From an uncultured Bacteroidia bacterium (GTDB lineage Bacteria; Bacteroidota; Bacteroidia; Bacteroidales; F082), in the NCBI GenBank assembly GCA_902791165.1, contig CADAVB010000001.1:26083-90082 (forward strand): a DNA stretch of 64,000 nucleotides. Reading direction: 5' to 3'. Shown one piece after another: positions 1 to 8,149 of the stretch. Position 1 is the stretch's first letter, and each line of letters starts with the position of its first letter. The notes below the pieces were generated by a model. The model ran no database searches. It was given only the letters and a program-made list of their open reading frames with translations, and was not told the origin of the DNA. The position numbers were made by a program, and so were the translations under genes.

Positions 1-36
1 TGTCGGTCATACTTTTATGCTTTGCTTTTTTCTACT

Positions 37-1785
37 TTATTTCTCTTCTTTTTTGAAAACCTCAGGATTAGAGATTATGGCATTCCTCATAATCTCAATA
101 CTTCTCCGTATCAAGTCCTTATTATTGAATTTACTATTGCTCAAATATGCTTCATGTTTTCTTGGATCACAATTGTCAACCAATGGATGGTCAATATTAT
201 TGCGAACGCAATAAGGCAAAGTCATACTCTCCATTTTTTCCAATGAATTAGTATTGTACCAATCAAAAAGGTCAGCATCGGTAATGATACCGCTATCTTT
301 TAGCCAATCGTCCAATTCTTTCACTTTCTTATCCAACATATTTTGCATGTAACCAAATAGTTCTATGTGGTATTCAATTGAAGGCTCGTCAAAAGCGATG
401 TAATTAATTTCATTCATAGAAACGTATGGTAAAACTCTTTCGTCAAGTTTGCTAATTTTTGATTCTTGAGATTGCTCTTCACGCTTTACAACAATTGGCA
501 AAATGCCATTTTGGGCTAATTCCTTAACAATATAAGGAGAATGAGTTGTGATAATTACCTGATAATTAGATTTTTCAGAGAGCAATTTTATTGTTTCATA
601 CATTTCAATTTGGGCTGAAGGATGTAAATGGGTTTCTGGTTCTTCAAAAGCAAGAATAGTATTAGTTAAGTTTTTTGTGTTTATTTCTGTAAGTAACCTA
701 AATACAGCATTCTTTATCTTTAACTGCAAACCTTCACCCCTGTTTTTCAGAGGAATACTTAATGGCAAATCAATTTGTTTGAAAACCAAACTGTTTTGTG
801 TAAATAAGTCGATTTTTTCATTTTCTATAATGTACAAGTTTTCATTTGTACTATCTAAATTTAGATATTCTGATAACTTTTTAGCTGTATAAACCTTTGC
901 TTTTTCAATAGACTTATAAACTTTGTTTGCATTATATGGTGTAAACAAAAGGTTTAGGTAGTCATTTATTGGAGTTTTTGATGTGTACAATATATACTTT
1001 GGGAAAACTAAACCGAATTTGGATTCAATTTGATCTAAATCATCAAGATTCACCCATTGTTCATCATGAATTTTTTCTCCTATACTATTGTAGTATTCAA
1101 ATAATTCAGAACATATTTGTTCTTTTATTTTTATCTCTTCAGCTCTACTTTTGCTTTTAATTGCTGCGTATAAAACACCTCTCTTTTTTGATTTGCATTC
1201 TTCTTTTAATTGATGTAACACTTTGCATAACTTGTCAGCATCCTTACCCATCTCATTATATAATGCTTTCAATTCCTGAAATGTGCAATCAGAGAATAAC
1301 TTTCCCAATTTATTATAGAAGTGTTTTTTAATGCAATACCCCATTTGATTTCCATCAGAAAGGTAATTATATGAATGACGCATATATTTTCTTATACAAA
1401 TGTCACCATTCTTTGACAAATAGTCCTTGCTGAAGATAAAGTCTGATTCTTCTGTACTAATAGGAATAATAGCATCATTGAAATATATATCCACGGAAAT
1501 ATAAAAATCATCATAAATGAATTCTTTGATGGTTTCTCCTTGAGATGTTTCCCCTGTTATTTCATCATAATACGAAGGATTTTCATATTCATACCAATCA
1601 AAACCAGCAGCAGCAAAATCATTATGGTTCAATTCTCTTTTTTGGTCAAAAAACCATTCTAATGCTGCCAAAATTGTGGACTTTCCAGTATCGTTTTTGC
1701 CAATAATACAATTAAAATCGTCAAAATCTATTTCTGCATGTTTAAATGCTCGGAAGTTGTTGATTATTATCTTTTTTATCTTCAT
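37..1785 (-). CDS. OLD/AAA-type ATPase with HEPN-like C-terminal motif
   Basis: A 582-residue ATP-binding protein of the AAA_15/OLD-like class. The N-terminus (MKIKKIIINNFRAF) is the usual RecF/SMC-like first strand, followed by Walker A GKNDTGKST near residue 30. Late in the protein are Walker B LAFEEPETHLHPSAQ and the switch His motif ITTHSPYIV. I chose the ATG at 1785 because the upstream in-frame start is TTG and overlaps the preceding gene. There is no obvious TOPRIM nuclease domain after the switch. Instead the last ~120 residues contain YCVRNNIDHP, an R-N-x3-H pattern like that of HEPN RNases (inference). It is the last gene of a four-gene minus-strand run, about 40 bp after the methyltransferase-LRR gene. 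Such ATPases are frequent in phage-defence loci, but the function here is unproven. Confidence 0.8.
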   Translation of the reverse strand: MKIKKIIINNFRAFKHAEIDFDDFNCIIGKNDTGKSTILAALEWFFDQKRELNHNDFAAAGFDWYEYENPSYYDEITGETSQGETIKEFIYDDFYISVDIYFNDAIIPISTEESDFIFSKDYLSKNGDICIRKYMRHSYNYLSDGNQMGYCIKKHFYNKLGKLFSDCTFQELKALYNEMGKDADKLCKVLHQLKEECKSKKRGVLYAAIKSKSRAEEIKIKEQICSELFEYYNSIGEKIHDEQWVNLDDLDQIESKFGLVFPKYILYTSKTPINDYLNLLFTPYNANKVYKSIEKAKVYTAKKLSEYLNLDSTNENLYIIENEKIDLFTQNSLVFKQIDLPLSIPLKNRGEGLQLKIKNAVFRLLTEINTKNLTNTILAFEEPETHLHPSAQIEMYETIKLLSEKSNYQVIITTHSPYIVKELAQNGILPIVVKREEQSQESKISKLDERVLPYVSMNEINYIAFDEPSIEYHIELFGYMQNMLDKKVKELDDWLKDSGIITDADLFDWYNTNSLEKMESMTLPYCVRNNIDHPLVDNCDPRKHEAYLSNSKFNNKDLIRRSIEIMRNAIISNPEVFKKEEK

Positions 1786-1825
1786 GGTTTTTTTGTTGAA
1801 ATATTGTTGAACCTTTATTGATTCT

Positions 1826-3988
1826 TTATTCCTCAATTAGTAAATTCCATAGTTTTTCATCCAACATATTTTTAAATCTTTCTTTGCTTCCTTTTGGAAT
1901 AATAATTTTCTCTAATGAGCTGCAATCCAAAAAAGCACAATCTTCGATGCTTGTTACTGAATCTGGTATTACTATTTCTTGCAAAGATATGCATTTCATA
2001 AACGCTTCATGGCCAATGCTTTTTACCGAATTTGGAATAATTATTTTCTTCAATGATTCGCATTGAAAAAAAGCGGCACCTTTTATGCTGGTTACCGAAT
2101 TAGGAATATCTATTGATTGCAGCGAATAACATCCCATAAATGCCTCATAACCAATTACCTTTATTGAATTAGGGATGGAAACATGTTGCAAGGATGAACA
2201 ACTGCAGAAAGCCACATCTCCGATGCTTGCGACCGAATTTGGAATTGTGATTTGCTGTAAGGAATAACAATGGCAAAAAGCATTTTCTCCTATACTATTG
2301 ACTGAATTAGGAATAATGAGATTGACTAAATCTGTTCCGCGGAAAGCCATGTCCCCGATGCTTGTCACTGAATTTGGGATGGTGATTTGTCTTAAAGATT
2401 TACATCCATCAAAAACCTCATGTCCAATACTTGTAACTAAATTAGGAATGTTGATTTGTTGCAACGCTTTGCAGCCCCAGAATGCTCCATCACCTATACA
2501 AGAAACTGACTCGGGTATTGTGATTTGTCGCAAGGATTCACATGCTTCAAAAGCAGAGTCCCCAATAGTATGAATCGAATCGGGAAGATTAACTTGTTCC
2601 AAAGACACACATTGTGAAAACACTCCAACACCGATGCAAGTAATTGCATTGGGAATGGAGATTTGCTTCAGGGATTTACACTCAGAAAATGCCCAATCAC
2701 CGATAATCTTGACTGAATTTGAAATGATGATTTGTTGTAAAGAATCACATTCGCTGAATGTTTGGTAATCAATGCGTGTTATCGAATTAGGAATGACAAT
2801 CCGAAGTAAAGAGGTGCACCTGAAAAATGCTGCTGCTCCTAAACTTGTAACAGAATTAGGTATATCGATTTGTTGTAAAGAATCACACAGAGAAAAAGCT
2901 TCCCAACCGATGCTTGTAACCGAAGTTGGAATAACGACTTGTTGCAAAGATTCACAAGCTAAAAAAGCCTGATCATCAATTTTCTCCACCGAATTGGGAA
3001 TGGTAATTTGGCCTAATAAAGAACATGATCCAAATGCCTGATAACAAATCTCTTTAGTTCCAAATTTTATCGAATAAGTTTCAAGCTCGGTATTAATACA
3101 TTTCAGCAATCGCTTCCCGTCTTTGCTGTAAACAACACCATGTTCGTCTTCTATGCCGTCATCAATTTCTATTTTGGCAACCTCTATCGGTAAGCTATAT
3201 ACTTTTCCCTTAGCGTTAGAAAAACAAAGAATCTGTGCTGTCCATGATTTGCCTTCGTCAAATTCATACTTGTCGAAAGACTGGCTGTAATAACCATCTC
3301 CGTTTAATAACGAACAGAATTCCGTCATTCGGTTGTCTATTTCAGAATAATTGAAATACGGCCCAACACAAACAAATTGGTTATACCCATTCAGACTGTC
3401 TTTAACCAAAGCAGAAAACTTTTCAAGATCAAAACACAACATATCCAACACATTGGAAAAGATATGCAAAGTAGGCGTTTCTTCGCTGCAAACAATATCG
3501 TCTTGGGTCAAATCATCAAACTTCTTGTTTACAGTCTTAATCTCAGCATCGGGAAAAAACACTGATGCATGAAGTGCAGCACGTTTCAAACAAATCTCGG
3601 AAGGCTCAATCAATGTAATGGTCTTTACCTTTTGTGTACAGCCTTTGTTGCAAAGGAAATCCGCATAACACATTGTTCCCAAGGCTTGCCCGCAACCATA
3701 ATCAATGATATTGATTTCGGGTTGCTCCAAGAATTCTTTTGGTAGTTTGCCAAAAGCGTAACTCAATTTGGCTTGGTGCATCTTGCCGAAAGCGAACAAA
3801 TAGGCGGCCATTTGCGGCTCGGAATCCAAAATGTCAATGCCTCGGTTCAAGGCCTCAAAGAGTTCATCCTGCAAGGCTTGCGGCAATTCACGGTAGAATT
3901 TGGTGGACAAATCCCTCACTTTGTCGAAAGTAGGATTGTCCATGTATTTCAGCTTGTAGGCGTAGTTGGTGTTTTGTTCTATCATCAT
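1826..3988 (-). CDS. Methyltransferase-like domain fused to BspA-type leucine-rich repeats
   Basis: A 720-residue protein with two parts. Residues ~1-270 look like a Rossmann SAM-dependent methyltransferase: motif I IIDYGCGQALGTM near residue 93 and the acidic strand-2 motif TLIEPS near 126. From ~residue 330 to the end there are about 16 full 23-residue repeats of the BspA/LRR_5 type, of the form IPNSVTSIGxxAFxxCxSLQQ, plus a partial one. There is no signal peptide, membrane segment or secretion domain, so it should be cytoplasmic, unlike most BspA proteins, which are surface proteins. Methyl-group transfer is inferred from the fold only; the substrate is unknown. It sits between a small unknown gene (20 bp upstream) and the ATPase gene (about 40 bp downstream), suggesting one transcript. 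Confidence 0.8.
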   Translation of the reverse strand: MMIEQNTNYAYKLKYMDNPTFDKVRDLSTKFYRELPQALQDELFEALNRGIDILDSEPQMAAYLFAFGKMHQAKLSYAFGKLPKEFLEQPEINIIDYGCGQALGTMCYADFLCNKGCTQKVKTITLIEPSEICLKRAALHASVFFPDAEIKTVNKKFDDLTQDDIVCSEETPTLHIFSNVLDMLCFDLEKFSALVKDSLNGYNQFVCVGPYFNYSEIDNRMTEFCSLLNGDGYYSQSFDKYEFDEGKSWTAQILCFSNAKGKVYSLPIEVAKIEIDDGIEDEHGVVYSKDGKRLLKCINTELETYSIKFGTKEICYQAFGSCSLLGQITIPNSVEKIDDQAFLACESLQQVVIPTSVTSIGWEAFSLCDSLQQIDIPNSVTSLGAAAFFRCTSLLRIVIPNSITRIDYQTFSECDSLQQIIISNSVKIIGDWAFSECKSLKQISIPNAITCIGVGVFSQCVSLEQVNLPDSIHTIGDSAFEACESLRQITIPESVSCIGDGAFWGCKALQQINIPNLVTSIGHEVFDGCKSLRQITIPNSVTSIGDMAFRGTDLVNLIIPNSVNSIGENAFCHCYSLQQITIPNSVASIGDVAFCSCSSLQHVSIPNSIKVIGYEAFMGCYSLQSIDIPNSVTSIKGAAFFQCESLKKIIIPNSVKSIGHEAFMKCISLQEIVIPDSVTSIEDCAFLDCSSLEKIIIPKGSKERFKNMLDEKLWNLLIEE

Positions 3989-4008
3989 TTCAATTGGCGG
4001 TTAATTCA

Positions 4009-4269
4009 TTACAGCAATTTCTTCAATTCCTCAATATCGGGCATGGCTTTCCGCAGTTCCTCTGGCATTTCGGCTGTGGTTTTGTAGGTTGCTACGCCCA
4101 TGGGCTTGCAGTCCTTCAATTCGGCAATCATGATTGCCGAATTAATAACTGCTTGATTATCATTATTCTGAAAATCGACAATTGCAATTGGCGAATTAAT
4201 GCTCAATTCGTCGGTTATGACCGATGAATTTGGAATTACTGCCTTGTTGTATGTCGCTGGTTGGTTCAT
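4009..4269 (-). CDS. Small hypothetical protein (86 aa)
   Basis: An 86-residue protein that I do not recognise. It has no signal peptide or membrane segment. The C-terminal end (MPEELRKAMPDIEELKKLL) is probably helical and amphipathic, while the first half is rich in Asn, Ile and Val. It lies 29 bp after the DUF1848 gene and 20 bp before the methyltransferase-LRR gene on the same strand, so it is probably part of that transcript. It starts with an ATG and its spacing fits the operon, which is the main support for it being real. Confidence 0.5.
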   Translation of the reverse strand: MNQPATYNKAVIPNSSVITDELSINSPIAIVDFQNNDNQAVINSAIMIAELKDCKPMGVATYKTTAEMPEELRKAMPDIEELKKLL

Positions 4270-4298
4270 GTGCCTTGTATTTTATGTGCAAATATAGA

Positions 4299-5321
4299 TT
4301 ATTTTCCCGTTATCGTTTCTCCCAAAAGATTCATTTCGTGTTTGTTATAGTTCTCTTGCGCTTTTTCCTTGCTCGCATTCGCATAGCAATACTCGCACAA
4401 ATGCGGGCAGGTGTTGTATTCACCAATGTCCTTGCTCACCATGCAGCCGCAGAACTCCCGCTGGCCTTTGTCGCGGTTGTCGCGGTGCTTGATGATGGTC
4501 GGTTTGGGATTGAAGAGGTCGCCTTCGGTAATCTCCACGCCGAGGAAGTCCATCAAAGCCTTGTCGTGATGGGCGAAGCGAATCATCAAGTCATCGTCAA
4601 TGCAGCGGTTGTGCTGGATGCCGTATGGCGTAAGGTCAATCTTCTCGCCACAGGTGGCCAATTGGTAGTGCCATTTTTGGTTGAGGTCTGAAAGCCTTTG
4701 GGCAAACTCTTCCATCTGGGCAGTTGTCCATTCCGCATAGTTCACATGGCTTTTTTCAAGATTGGCTTTCACCTTTTTATATAAGGCGATGTCGGCATAA
4801 CTGAAAACGAGTTTTTCCGTGTAACCCTTCAGTTGGTCGCCGATGTTTTCCACTTTTTCCAACAGGTCGTCCATATTGATTTGGCCCGTCAGAATCAAAG
4901 GGTCGAAACGCCAAATCACACGGCCTTGGCCCAATTGGTCCACTAACCTTTTGAATGTATCAATCCTTTGCTCCAAAGGCGGAACGCCCTTTTCCAAGCC
5001 TTCTTTCTTGTAATCATTGAGCGTGTATTGGATGTAGCAGCCGATATTCCTTTCCTTCAGTTCATCCAAATGCCCAAGCAACGGCTTCGGGTTCTTCGAC
5101 CAAAACACGATGAAGCGGCATTTCTCATACGAAACGAAACTCTTCACACCATTGAAGGGATTGGTCCAAGCGGAATAGCCCACTTTCAACCGATGGAAGA
5201 ACCATTCGGCATAGAAAGCCGGAATGTCCGTGCTCCGGCTTGCGGAGATGATGACCGGAGCTTGCGCCTCCGCCATCATGCTGTTATCTCGCTGGATTTG
5301 TGTCTTTTGCCATTGTGCCAT
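4299..5321 (-). CDS. DUF1848 family Fe-S protein
   Basis: A 340-residue protein of the DUF1848 family. Recognisable stretches are the N-terminal SASRSTDIPAFYAEWF, WTNPFNGVKSFV, FWSKNP, QYTLNDY and VIWRFDPLILTG. The C-terminus holds a Cys cluster, CGCMVSKDIGEYNTC followed by CPHLCEYCYA. The last is a C-x3-C-x2-C arrangement like that binding the radical-SAM [4Fe-4S] cluster, and the WSKNP and WRFDP motifs recall spore-photoproduct-lyase-like proteins. The reaction is not known to me. An in-frame ATG pair near 5279 is an alternative start that would give about 326 residues. It is the first gene of the four-gene minus-strand run and has a palindrome-rich region upstream. Confidence 0.8.
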   Translation of the reverse strand: MAQWQKTQIQRDNSMMAEAQAPVIISASRSTDIPAFYAEWFFHRLKVGYSAWTNPFNGVKSFVSYEKCRFIVFWSKNPKPLLGHLDELKERNIGCYIQYTLNDYKKEGLEKGVPPLEQRIDTFKRLVDQLGQGRVIWRFDPLILTGQINMDDLLEKVENIGDQLKGYTEKLVFSYADIALYKKVKANLEKSHVNYAEWTTAQMEEFAQRLSDLNQKWHYQLATCGEKIDLTPYGIQHNRCIDDDLMIRFAHHDKALMDFLGVEITEGDLFNPKPTIIKHRDNRDKGQREFCGCMVSKDIGEYNTCPHLCEYCYANASKEKAQENYNKHEMNLLGETITGK

Positions 5322-5534
5322 CTGTCACTTCTTTTTTACGCAGCAAAGTTATGAAAAAACATTGTTTTCTTGCTCGTTTTTGCTTTTCGCATGGTTGTAG
5401 TTTTTATTCGCCTTTACCCATATCTCCAAATCGGAACAGAATTGCACTTTATAAAGTGCAATTTTATAACAAAACTGCCCTTTCAGAAGTGCAATCTGTC
5501 CAAATTGTATTGTCGCGCTCGTCTTTCCCTTCCC
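5322..5534. promoter_or_regulatory. Intergenic region with a perfect 22-bp palindrome
   Basis: This gene-free stretch lies upstream of the DUF1848 gene. It holds a perfect palindrome at 5441-5462 with 10-bp arms ATTGCACTTT around a central AT. About 20 bp further is a related imperfect copy (CCCTTTCAGAAGTGCAAT, about 5478-5495). Short ORFs through here read the repeat in frame and look artefactual. The copies could be regulator sites for the DUF1848-to-ATPase run; no clear -33/-7 promoter was identified. Confidence 0.45.
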
Positions 5535-5574
5535 AAAAAACAGCCGAGGGCACGCCAAAATTGACGCACCCTCG
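5535..5574 (-). terminator. Terminator after the 4-hydroxybutyrate operon
   Basis: On the minus strand a stem CGAGGG...CCCTCG, extended inward by wobble pairs, is followed by GCTGTTTTTT. It lies about 50 bp past the sucD stop codon and fits a rho-independent terminator for the abfD-to-sucD transcript. Confidence 0.6.
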
Positions 5575-5622
5575 AGCAACGACTCAAAACACGTATAGGA
5601 CAAAGCAAAAATCAATTATGCC

Positions 5623-6990
5623 TCATCTCCATATTTCTTCATCCGATGGCACTTGTATTCGGCTTGAAAGCGGTGCCACGCGGGTAATGTTCAGCAAATG
5701 CTTGTAGGTGAAGTTCTCCGAGATGGAGTTGTTGCCCCAGCTGCCGCAGCCGAGCGTGTTGGTTACAGGCAGGCCGTTTTGGATGCAGCCTCCTGCTGTG
5801 GTGGCACAGATGGCGTTCACAATGAGGCGCGACACGGAGAGTTCAGTGCCCACTTTGATGATGTTGGCTTGGTTGTTGGAATGCAAGCCTGCCGTGTGTC
5901 CGTTGCCTTCGCAAGCGAGGTTGGTGGCGGCAATCTCAATGGCTTGGTCGAAATATTGGTAGGGGAAGGCACCCAGCACAGGGCACATCTTTTCCTTGCT
6001 GATGGGGTCGTCGTCGCCGAACTTGCCGTTAGACTCGACGATGATGGCCTTCACGTCGCCGGGGATTTGGATGCCGGCTTTCATGGCGATGTATTGCGCC
6101 GACTGGCCGACGACATCCCTCGCCGTGTGGCCGTCCTCGAAGATGGCGTTGATGACCTTCTCGCGCTCTTCGGCATTGCAGACGTAGCCACGGTTGTCGC
6201 GACAGGCCTGCATGATTTCGTCGTGGGCTTCCTGCGGATAGATGAAGCTCTGCTCGCCCGAGCAGATGATGCCGTTGTCGAACGAGCGGCCGGTGATAAT
6301 CTTGCTGATGGCCAAAGGATACTCAATGTAGCGGTCGAGGATCACTTGCACGTTGCCTGCGCCCACGCCGTAGGAGGGCTTGCCCGACGAATAGGCCGAC
6401 TTCACCATGGCCATGCCGCCTGTGGCCACGGTCACGTCGCAAAGTGCCATCAAAGCCTGGGTCTTTTCCAAAGAGGGTTCCTCAATCACCTGAACCATGC
6501 CATCCGGCACTTCCATCTGCTCGATGGCTTTCAAGATGAGCTTCACGGCCATAGTGGAGCAGTTCTTTGCCTTCGGATGGGGCGAGATGATGATGGCGTT
6601 CTTGGTTTTCAGCGCGAAGGAAATCTTCGACATGGGCGTGACGATGGGGTTGGTCATCGGGACGACACCGGCCACCACGCCAATCGGCTTGGCGATTTCA
6701 ATCAGGCCAGTGCGCTCGTCCATACTGATCATGCCCATTGATTTCTTGCCTTTCAGGTCGTACCAAATTCCTTTCGACTTGTTGCGGTTTTTCGCCACTT
6801 TGTCTTCATAAACGCCCATCTTGGTTTCCTCGACGGCGGCCTTGGCCAATTCCTCGGCGTGTTCGAAGATGGTGCGTGTGACGAGTTTCACGGTGTTGTC
6901 GCAGTCGTCTTGGTCGAAGTGGGTGGCGTAGTAGGCTTGGGCTTTGCGAGCCTTGTCAATCATTGCTTTGATTTCTTCTGTTGCAGTCAT
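5623..6990 (-). CDS. sucD: CoA-acylating succinate-semialdehyde dehydrogenase
   Basis: A 455-residue aldehyde dehydrogenase of the CoA-acylating type. It should reduce succinyl-CoA with NAD(P)H to succinate semialdehyde. Visible motifs are PIGVVAGVVPMTNPI, ATGGMAMVKSAYSSGKP, GVGAGNV and the catalytic-Cys region SFDNGIICSGEQS. The ORF can be extended upstream, but the ATG at 6990 (MTATEEIK) is where family similarity begins, and the extension would overlap the upstream gene. It is the last gene of the operon, 19 bp after 4hbD. The neighbours (4-hydroxybutyrate dehydrogenase, CoA-transferase, dehydratase) argue for the succinyl-CoA-specific enzyme rather than a general acetaldehyde dehydrogenase. 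The similar domain in AdhE at 18-20.6 kb is a separate paralogue. Confidence 0.85.
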   Translation of the reverse strand: MTATEEIKAMIDKARKAQAYYATHFDQDDCDNTVKLVTRTIFEHAEELAKAAVEETKMGVYEDKVAKNRNKSKGIWYDLKGKKSMGMISMDERTGLIEIAKPIGVVAGVVPMTNPIVTPMSKISFALKTKNAIIISPHPKAKNCSTMAVKLILKAIEQMEVPDGMVQVIEEPSLEKTQALMALCDVTVATGGMAMVKSAYSSGKPSYGVGAGNVQVILDRYIEYPLAISKIITGRSFDNGIICSGEQSFIYPQEAHDEIMQACRDNRGYVCNAEEREKVINAIFEDGHTARDVVGQSAQYIAMKAGIQIPGDVKAIIVESNGKFGDDDPISKEKMCPVLGAFPYQYFDQAIEIAATNLACEGNGHTAGLHSNNQANIIKVGTELSVSRLIVNAICATTAGGCIQNGLPVTNTLGCGSWGNNSISENFTYKHLLNITRVAPLSSRIQVPSDEEIWR

Positions 6991-7009
6991 GATATGGTTG
7001 TTTTTGTTG

Positions 7010-8140
7010 TTAATATAATGCTTGGTAAATGCTTCTGATTTCGTCGGCATCCAAATGGACATAGTTGTTGGCCAAAAGGCGTTGTTGGGTTTGCAGCACA
7101 TTCTCCGTGAAACCGTCAATTTCCTCGGGCCTCATTCCGTAATGGTGAAGATGGTTTTTCGGGGTGAGTTTGCCCAAGAGTTCATCCAACTTTTGGTAGA
7201 TGAGTCTCGGATTGGTGTCCGACAAAGCCTTGTCGATGTGGAGGTTGCGCACCAAAAGCTCATTCAGTTCCATGATGCTGCCATTGGGGTTTTTCCTGAA
7301 ATAGGTCTTGAACACCTCGGTGAGGAACTGGTAGTTGGCCTCGCCATGAGGCACATGGTAGTTTCCGCCCAAAGGATAGGACAGTGCGTGAACGGCACCC
7401 ACACCAGCGTTACCGAAGGCGATGCCCGCAAAGTTGCTGGCGATGAGCATCTCCTCAAAATGGTCGAAACGGTAGTCTTCGCCTTGTTCGGCGATGCCGT
7501 TGAACACTTTGAGAATCATTCCGATAGCTTTTTCGGAAAATACTTTGGTGTAAGCATTTGCCTTGGGCGACAGATAGGCTTCCATGGCGTGAATCAAGGC
7601 ATCGATGGCGCTGAAAGCGTATGGCTTGAACGGCAAGCCTTTCAGCAGTTCAGGGATGAGCACGGCATGGTCGGGGAGGATGGCGTTGTCGGCCAATCCC
7701 ATCTTGGTGTGCTTGCTCTTGATTTCGGCAATGGAGATGTTGGTCACTTCGCTACCGGTGCCGCAGGTGGTGGGCACGATGACGAGTTCTTTTTCCTTCA
7801 CAATCGGGATTTTCCGTTCGAAAGCGTCAGTGACGTTCTCCAAGTTTTTGAGAACGAAGAGTTTGGCAATGTCAATGACGGTGCCTCCGCCAATGCCAAC
7901 GACACGCTTGAAAGTGGTGCCCTTTACATCGGCAAGGATGCGGTTCATCATCTCGTCGGAGGGTTCGCCCATCCCGTATTGGTCTTGCATCACGAAGGTG
8001 CAAGGCAGGTTTAAGGCTTTCATAAACGGCTCGTAGATAAAGGTTTGCGTGATGACGAGGTCGTCTTTCGACAAGGCAAACGCTTCGGCAAACTCGGCGA
8101 ATGTCTTGTAGGTGCTTATGCTTGTTTTGACTGAAAACAT
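7010..8140 (-). CDS. 4hbD: 4-hydroxybutyrate dehydrogenase (Fe-ADH family)
   Basis: A 376-residue iron-containing alcohol dehydrogenase, close in length to the known clostridial 4-hydroxybutyrate dehydrogenases. It should reduce succinate semialdehyde to 4-hydroxybutyrate with NADH. The nucleotide-binding GIGGGTVIDIAK, the PTTCGTGSEVTN motif and metal-ligand regions AIDALIHAMEAY and HALSYPLGGNYHVPHGEAN are all present. It lies between abfT (9 bp upstream) and sucD (19 bp downstream) in one transcript, which is the main reason to prefer this substrate over other alcohols. Confidence 0.85.
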   Translation of the reverse strand: MFSVKTSISTYKTFAEFAEAFALSKDDLVITQTFIYEPFMKALNLPCTFVMQDQYGMGEPSDEMMNRILADVKGTTFKRVVGIGGGTVIDIAKLFVLKNLENVTDAFERKIPIVKEKELVIVPTTCGTGSEVTNISIAEIKSKHTKMGLADNAILPDHAVLIPELLKGLPFKPYAFSAIDALIHAMEAYLSPKANAYTKVFSEKAIGMILKVFNGIAEQGEDYRFDHFEEMLIASNFAGIAFGNAGVGAVHALSYPLGGNYHVPHGEANYQFLTEVFKTYFRKNPNGSIMELNELLVRNLHIDKALSDTNPRLIYQKLDELLGKLTPKNHLHHYGMRPEEIDGFTENVLQTQQRLLANNYVHLDADEIRSIYQALY

Positions 8141-8149
8141 GACGTTATG

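Noticed and set aside
1-36. Part of another gene at the left edge
   Set aside because: Only 36 bp remain beyond the ATPase stop codon; no frame can be supported.
5349-5615. 88-residue minus-strand open frame after sucD
   Set aside because: It reads through the terminator and the palindromes; the protein is mostly the palindrome translated.
5698-6741. Plus-strand 347-residue open frame and similar long frames opposite abfT, abfD, hydS and the M13 gene
   Set aside because: These are antisense shadows of well-supported genes, rich in Val, His, Gly and Asp as expected for reversed codons in GC-rich sequence.
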